From Treponema sp. (GTDB lineage Bacteria > Spirochaetota > Spirochaetia > Treponematales > Breznakiellaceae), in assembly GCA_031270205.1 (NCBI GenBank), contig JAISYA010000081.1:1-10228 (forward strand): 10,228 nucleotides of DNA. Reading direction: 5' to 3'. The position numbers and the translations under genes were made by a program. This document shows, piece after piece, positions 6,435-10,228 of this stretch. The notes beneath the pieces were generated by a model that was not told the origin of the DNA, ran no database searches, and was given only the letters and a program-made list of their open reading frames with translations. Every line of letters begins with the position of its first letter. The first letter of the stretch is position 1.

Positions 6435-7901
6435 ATGGGTGATCCCAAAGGCTTTTTGAAGATAAAGCGGCAGGTTTCAGGATACCGGCCTGTTGAGGAA
6501 CGGATAAACGATTACAGCGAGGTGGAAACCAGCCTGTCCGATGGGGACCGCCGCGCCCAGGCGGCCCGCTGCATGGACTGCGGCGTACCCTTCTGCCACT
6601 GGGCCTGCCCTTTGGGCAATGTAATGCCCGAATGGCAGGATCGAATCTACCGGAACGACTGGGCCGGCGCGTGGGCAATCCTTGAACATACCAACCCCTT
6701 CCCTGAATTCACCGGCCGGGTATGCCCCGCGCTCTGCGAGGCTTCCTGCGTTTTGGGGGCCAACGATGATCCGGTAACGATCCGGCAGAATGAGTTAGCC
6801 GCCATTGAAAAAGCCTTTGAGCTGGGCATCGTCATGCCCAGGCCGCCTAAAACCCGAAACGGCAAAAAGGTCGCCGTTATAGGCGCGGGTCCCGCGGGCC
6901 TGTCCGCAGCCTATTTCCTCAACCGCGCCGGCTTCACCACAACGGTTTACGAGGCCGACCAAAAGCCGGGCGGTTATCTCCGCTACGGCATTCCTGATTT
7001 CAAGCTGGACAAGAATTTCATTGACCGGCGGATCAAACTCATGGATGCCGAAGGGGTAATTTTCAAAACCGGCTCGCGCATCGGCGGCGGCCGCTACGGC
7101 TTCGGCGCGGAAGGCGCTGACGGCGGACTTTCCGCCGGAGAGATTATCAACGCCAAAGAGCTTGAAGCGTCTTTTGACCTGGTACTCCTCACCATCGGCG
7201 CGAGGGAACCCCGCAGCCTGCAGGTTCCCGGCAGGGAGAATCCCGGTATCGTGCAGGCCCTGGATTACCTTTCCCTGCAGAACCGTTTCCTGGGAGAAGA
7301 GCGGACCGGTCTTGAGCCTATTACCGCCTACGGCAAACGGGTAGTAGTCATCGGCGGCGGAGACACCGGCTCCGACTGTGTCGGCACCGCCAACCGCCAG
7401 GGCGCAAGCTCAATAACGCAGATCGAGGTAATGCCCAAGCCGCCCGAACACCGCTCCGAATCGGCGCCCTGGCCCCTTTGGCCCACAGTGCTCAAAACGT
7501 CCAGCTCCCACCTTGAAGGCAGCCAGCGGCTCTGGTCGATTAACACCAAGTCCTTTAGCCCGAAAGACGGAAAACTGAACGCCGTTCAGGTATGCCGCGT
7601 CGACTGGGCCATGAAAGACGGCCGCTGGAATATGACCGAGATACCGGGTACGGACTTTGAAATCGGCGCGGACCTTGCGTTACTCGCCATGGGCTTTACC
7701 CATGTAGTACAGGAAGGGCTGGTAAAAGATCTCGGTCTTGAACTGGACGAGCGGGGTAATATCCGCACACGGGGAAGTTTCCACACCTCGAATCCCAAAG
7801 TCTGGGCGGCCGGCGACTCCCGCAACGGCGCGAGCCTCGTGGTCCGGGCCATCGCCGACGGCAAGGCCGCGGCGGAGGCAATCCTGGCGAAGCTGGGCTG
7901 A
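6435..7901 (+). CDS. gltD: Glutamate synthase, small (beta) subunit
   Basis: GltD takes electrons from NAD(P)H onto FAD and passes them through iron-sulfur clusters to the FMN of GltB. The start at 6435 has GAGGTGG six bases upstream. The N-terminal iron-sulfur domain shows C46-x2-C49-x4-C54-x3-C58 (CMDCGVPFCHWACP) and a second group, C97, C101 and C105 (CPALCEASC). The FAD-binding Rossmann motif is GAGPAG (150-155), the nucleotide-binding motif is GGGDTG (307-312), and the C-terminal FAD motif AAGDSRNGASLV includes Asp461. The length of 488 residues is normal for the family. One oddity is a Gly-rich insertion around residues 216-236 (IGGGRYGFGAEGADGG) in a loop before the NAD(P)H domain, comparable to the low-complexity insertions in GltB. 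It lies 138 bp downstream of gltB in the same direction and is very likely part of the same operon. No clear rho-independent terminator follows it. Confidence 0.97.
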   Translation: MGDPKGFLKIKRQVSGYRPVEERINDYSEVETSLSDGDRRAQAARCMDCGVPFCHWACPLGNVMPEWQDRIYRNDWAGAWAILEHTNPFPEFTGRVCPALCEASCVLGANDDPVTIRQNELAAIEKAFELGIVMPRPPKTRNGKKVAVIGAGPAGLSAAYFLNRAGFTTTVYEADQKPGGYLRYGIPDFKLDKNFIDRRIKLMDAEGVIFKTGSRIGGGRYGFGAEGADGGLSAGEIINAKELEASFDLVLLTIGAREPRSLQVPGRENPGIVQALDYLSLQNRFLGEERTGLEPITAYGKRVVVIGGGDTGSDCVGTANRQGASSITQIEVMPKPPEHRSESAPWPLWPTVLKTSSSHLEGSQRLWSINTKSFSPKDGKLNAVQVCRVDWAMKDGRWNMTEIPGTDFEIGADLALLAMGFTHVVQEGLVKDLGLELDERGNIRTRGSFHTSNPKVWAAGDSRNGASLVVRAIADGKAAAEAILAKLG

Positions 7902-8039
7902 AAAGAATTGCGCCCAACAGCTCAATGAAGAATTTGATGTCTAAAAGCCGGCTTCCGCACAGGCCGCCGCTATACGCCTGCACAGAATAGTGGCCATTTA
8001 CCGGAAAAGCCCACAGCCGGCAAGCCGCATCCCCGGAAC

Positions 8040-9188
8040 TCAGGCCTTAAAGCCCTGCTGCATGGCCTGGGTAAGTTTCAGCTTAATAAAACTGTTTTCT
8101 TTTCTGAGTTTCGAGATTTCAAACTGCTGGGACTTGACGGTTTCAATCAGGTCGCCCTGGGTAAGGGCGCCTGAATGGAGCAGGTCTTCCAGGTATTCCA
8201 TCTTGTTGTCAAAATCGACCTCCGCTTCCATTCCCGCTTCCTGGAAACTTTCGTCAATTTGCCGTTCGTCCAGGGTGAACGACGCCTCGTCGGTCTCAAG
8301 TATCTTGTCGGCGATGCGGTAAATGGCCTGGGAGAGAATCGCCTCGGGCTTGTACAGGGTGATGGGGAGCCGTGACGAAAGGGCGATGTCCTGCGCGGAG
8401 TCCCGGTAGATCACGCCCAGATAGCCTATCCTGAGGTCAAGATATTCCTCACAGGAACGGCGGATCTTCATGGCGACATCGGCGTCTTTGGGACCGTCCA
8501 CCATGTTCATGATAAGGCGCGGGTGCAGTGTTTTAAGACGGGCGGTAAATTTGTCGTAGGATGCCCGGTCGATTTTTTTAATTTCAGGCAGGATTTTCGG
8601 GATATACAGTTTCTGGGGACCGGAGCCGTCTTTCCGCGCTTTTTCAAGATAGGCCCAGGCTTCGGAACTTTTGCCGCAGGAAGTAAGCATAAGGCGGAAC
8701 ACGGTGTTTTTGAGGAACACGTAGGCGTTGAGCACCGCGGTTACCGCCGGGGCGGTAACCACAATGCCCTGGCTGGAGAGGAGGAAAAAGTCGAGAATTG
8801 ACTGATGAGTCCCCGCGCCAAGGTCGAGGATTAGAATATCCGTGTCCGCGCTCAGGGCGGCAAGCTGCCGTACCAGGGCCTTAAGCTGGGAAGGTTTGAG
8901 GTTGGCGGTACCGGGAATCTCGGTATCGCCGGGGATAAAGCGCAGCCCCCGCACGTCGGTGTCAACAATCACACCGGCGAAGTTGGACTTGGCGTTGTTG
9001 AGGAAAGTCCCGATTCCCGAGCGGGGCGAATGCTGGCCCAGCACCAGATGCAGGTTCGAGGCGCCAAGGTCAAGGTCCGCCAGCACCACCCGCTGTCCCG
9101 CCTGGGCAAAAGCCACACCCAAATTTGCCGAAACCAGGGATTTTCCCACCCCGCCTTTTCCGCTTGCTATCGGTATAATACGCATCAT
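8040..9188 (-). CDS. MinD/ParA-family ATPase with C-terminal coiled coil
   Basis: This is a P-loop ATPase of the deviant Walker A (SIMIBI) class, which includes MinD, ParA and FlhG/YlxH. The P-loop is GKGGVGKS (10-17) with the signature lysine K11. ADLDLGASN carries Asp38 and Asp40, and ILILDLGAG carries the Walker B Asp122. Such proteins dimerise on ATP and position division sites, chromosomes, flagella or other cargo. The protein is 382 residues, longer than the usual 260-300, because of an acidic linker (about 315-345) and a C-terminal helix with coiled-coil character (QQFEISKLRKENSFIKLKLTQAM). I see no ParA-type DNA-binding N terminus, so FlhG-like or spirochaete-specific positioning is likelier than plasmid partition. 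The ATG at 9188 overlaps the TGA of the upstream membrane-protein gene as ATGA, and GGAGG lies four bases upstream, so translation is probably coupled. A second ATG at 9185 is an equally good start. The gene converges on gltD. Confidence 0.9.
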   Translation of the reverse strand: MMRIIPIASGKGGVGKSLVSANLGVAFAQAGQRVVLADLDLGASNLHLVLGQHSPRSGIGTFLNNAKSNFAGVIVDTDVRGLRFIPGDTEIPGTANLKPSQLKALVRQLAALSADTDILILDLGAGTHQSILDFFLLSSQGIVVTAPAVTAVLNAYVFLKNTVFRLMLTSCGKSSEAWAYLEKARKDGSGPQKLYIPKILPEIKKIDRASYDKFTARLKTLHPRLIMNMVDGPKDADVAMKIRRSCEEYLDLRIGYLGVIYRDSAQDIALSSRLPITLYKPEAILSQAIYRIADKILETDEASFTLDERQIDESFQEAGMEAEVDFDNKMEYLEDLLHSGALTQGDLIETVKSQQFEISKLRKENSFIKLKLTQAMQQGFKA

Positions 9189-9619
9189 TCACCCTCCGCC
9201 GGCCCCGATACCTGCGCCGGCATCCTCGTTTTTTTAATAATGGCGAGTCCCGCCCCTACGGAAAGCAGATCGCCAAACAAGATCCCCGCAATTCCCGCCA
9301 ACATAGGCATAAAGAGGCCGCCTGACAACAGCGCGGCTAGTATAGTCCGGCGGGAAAAAACACACCAGCCCGTTACCGAGACAAAACAGACGCACTTTCC
9401 CGCCGTGTACAGCGGTTCGTAAGCGCGGTAACGGGAACTATTCATCCACAGAAACAGGGTCATAAGCGGGAACAGGGCGTTGGATGCCACACAGGCCAGC
9501 CAGGGAAAAGCCGCCGCCGCCTCGTCGGGCCGCAGCAGCACAAACGCCCCTATCAGGAACAGAATCCGAATGCACTCATAGATATAAAGGCCCGCGCGAA
9601 GCGGCCGGTACACCTCCAT
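9185..9619 (-). CDS. Small integral membrane protein of unknown function
   Basis: I do not recognise the family. From the ATG at 9619 the product is 144 residues with about four hydrophobic segments: LYIYECIRILFLIGAFVLL near the N terminus, PWLACVASNALFPLMTLFLW, a Cys-rich segment (CVCFVSVTGWCVF) and a long C-terminal stretch (ILAALLSGGLFMPMLAGIAG through VGAGLAII). It ends in a polar tail. A longer start at 9652 exists, but its first eleven residues overlap the end of the upstream gene out of frame, and it has no ribosome binding site. The 9619 start has only a weak AGG six bases upstream and lies seven bases after the upstream stop, which suggests translational coupling. Its stop overlaps the start of the MinD-like ATPase gene. 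A membrane partner encoded directly before a MinD-type ATPase could be its anchor or target, but this is inferred from position only. Confidence 0.75.
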   Translation of the reverse strand: MEVYRPLRAGLYIYECIRILFLIGAFVLLRPDEAAAAFPWLACVASNALFPLMTLFLWMNSSRYRAYEPLYTAGKCVCFVSVTGWCVFSRRTILAALLSGGLFMPMLAGIAGILFGDLLSVGAGLAIIKKTRMPAQVSGPAEGE

Positions 9620-9626
9620 CAGCGGC

Positions 9627-9917
9627 CTACAGTTCCTCGGTAGCGGCGGCATCCCGGGTGTTCTTCAGGTAAAAGTTCAGGGCCGTCAGCCGGAGCGAAA
9701 CGCTCTCCGCCGGGGATTTCCCCTCCTTAAACGATCTTAAAACCGAGGCAAAATTATCAATCAGCTTTTTCCCCTGATTCATCCCAAGGGCGGCGGCGTC
9801 GGCGCTAATGGCGTCCAGTGTTTCAATATGCTGAAGGTTCAGATTACCAAGACCCGCCGCGGTAATGCTGCCGATACAGTCTTCCAGCTCTCTGTGCAAT
9901 TGTTCTACCGTATCCAT
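9627..9917 (-). CDS. Small helical protein of unknown function (96 aa)
   Basis: The family is not recognised. The product, starting MDTVEQLHRELEDCIGSI, is soluble, acidic to neutral and predicted almost entirely helical, with no signal peptide or membrane segment. The start at 9917 is chosen because GGAG lies six bases upstream. The frame is open further upstream to 10073, but that extension runs through the SRP RNA gene and encodes an unlikely Pro/Arg/Cys-rich sequence. The gene begins about 17 bases after the 3' end of ffs and ends seven bases before the likely start of the membrane-protein gene, so it appears to be the first protein gene of a minus-strand unit with the membrane protein and the MinD-like ATPase. 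Its small helical form could suit an adaptor, but nothing in the sequence shows this. Confidence 0.78.
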   Translation of the reverse strand: MDTVEQLHRELEDCIGSITAAGLGNLNLQHIETLDAISADAAALGMNQGKKLIDNFASVLRSFKEGKSPAESVSLRLTALNFYLKNTRDAAATEEL

Positions 9918-9935
9918 ACACTTCTCCGTATCTAA

Positions 9936-10060
9936 AACCCCGCGCCAGGACAGGTTTGACCCTGATGCCACGGCGCAGCAAACATCCGCTTGCCGTTGCT
10001 TCCTTCCGGACCTGGCGGGGTTGGGCGGCGCCTGCTCGCATGGTTCCTGACGAGGGGCAG
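9936..10060 (-). ncRNA. ffs: Signal recognition particle RNA (bacterial 4.5S type)
   Basis: On the minus strand, 10014-9997 reads CAGGTCCGGAAGGAAGCA, the near-invariant helix 8 tip with its GGAA tetraloop, which binds Ffh. Supporting pairs of the rod-shaped stem are GGCGC (10032-10028) with GCGCC (9976-9972), ATGC (10041-10038) with GCAT (9968-9965), and CAGG (10049-10046) with CCTG (9954-9951). The ends are set by the promoter hexamers upstream (start near 10058-10060) and by GGGG followed by TTTT (9941-9934). The length of about 125 nt is within the range of the small bacterial form, without an Alu domain. The exact ends are uncertain by several bases. Confidence 0.93.
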
Positions 10061-10064
10061 GGGA

Positions 10065-10093
10065 ATCATACAACGCCCTGCCGGAAGAATCAA
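10065..10093 (-). promoter_or_regulatory. Sigma-70 promoter of ffs
   Basis: On the minus strand, TTGATT (10093-10088) and TATGAT (10070-10065) are 17 bases apart, close to consensus, and predict a transcript start at about 10058-10060, just where the SRP RNA stem should begin. Because the 96-aa gene follows ffs by under 20 bases, this promoter may also feed the downstream protein genes. Confidence 0.75.
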
Positions 10094-10125
10094 GCGGCGG
10101 TATCGGGGCGGCAGCAATTCCGATT

Positions 10126-10227
10126 TCAACCGTCAGGAGGGTGGCCGGAGACAGTCAGGAACAGCGAAATCCAGTTTTTGTGGAAGTAACGGTTTACTTC
10201 GTAGCGTAACGCCCAGAAAAAATCAAT
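10126..10227 (-). CDS. 3' end of an unidentified gene entering from beyond the window
   Basis: On the minus strand, the only frame open at the window edge reads 33 residues (FFWALRYEVNRYFHKNWI, then SLFLTVSGHPPDG) and stops with TGA at 10128-10126. The aromatic and charged composition looks like genuine coding sequence, and the stop lies a sensible 33 bases before the -35 hexamer of ffs. The two palindromes in this stretch (10183-10200 and 10204-10212) are then part of the coding sequence. I cannot identify the family from so short a piece. Confidence 0.5.
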   Translation of the reverse strand: MDFFWALRYEVNRYFHKNWISLFLTVSGHPPDG

Positions 10228-10228
10228 T

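Noticed and set aside
7945..7954. Palindrome AAGCCGGCTT as a terminator between the convergent gltD and ATPase genes
   Set aside because: It has no loop and no T-run on either strand; a 10-bp palindrome is expected by chance in GC-rich sequence.
9918..10073. N-terminal extension of the 96-aa gene to 10073
   Set aside because: It runs across the whole SRP RNA gene and its -10 box, and GGAG with proper spacing marks the ATG at 9917.
10183..10212. Two adjacent palindromes (GAAGTAA-CGGT-TTACTTC and GCGT-A-ACGC) as a terminator
   Set aside because: They fall inside the open minus-strand frame entering from the right and are not followed by a T-run in that direction.

Overview
The window looks like a chromosomal segment from a GC-rich bacterium, most likely a spirochaete of the Treponema group. 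That assignment is an inference: it rests on the style of the MinD-like ATPase with a C-terminal coil, the spacer structure and a general resemblance to gut treponemes, not on a marker gene. The core is an ordinary housekeeping locus, glutamate synthase. It is flanked on the left by about 1.5 kb of decayed accessory DNA and on the right by a minus-strand unit headed by the signal recognition particle RNA gene.

Left (1-1490): a YoeB-family toxin gene sits at the very edge, with its antitoxin lying outside the window. Next comes a minus-strand gene for a small membrane-anchored, coiled-coil protein (372-931) that is broken by a 41-bp insertion which is almost entirely a perfect hairpin. Removing exactly those 41 bases rejoins the two frames. 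Just upstream of that gene is a compact 326-bp element (951-1276) with 20-bp terminal inverted repeats (19/20 matching). It is flanked by a 10-11-bp direct repeat and has no coding capacity, so it looks like a MITE-type non-autonomous transposable element. It carries three degenerate 20-nt tandem repeats.

Centre (1405-7901): a good sigma-70 type promoter leads into gltB (large subunit of glutamate synthase, 1601 aa) and then gltD (small subunit, 488 aa). GltB releases ammonia from glutamine and uses it for reductive amination of 2-oxoglutarate at FMN. GltD takes electrons from NAD(P)H through FAD and iron-sulfur clusters. The two genes are separated by a 138-bp, very GC-rich spacer made of stacked stem-loops bounded by an 8-bp inverted repeat. 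Both proteins carry low-complexity Gly/Ala/Pro-rich insertions.

Right (8040-10228, all minus strand): ffs (SRP RNA) with a clear promoter, then a 96-aa helical protein, a small membrane protein and a MinD/ParA-type ATPase. The last two genes overlap by four bases, and the three proteins look like one co-expressed, uncharacterised unit. The last hundred bases hold the 3' end of another minus-strand gene that enters from beyond the window.

The points most worth following up are the MITE-like element, the hairpin insertion that exactly breaks a frame, and the ffs-led unit of unknown function. I see no CRISPR array, tRNA, rRNA or complete insertion sequence.
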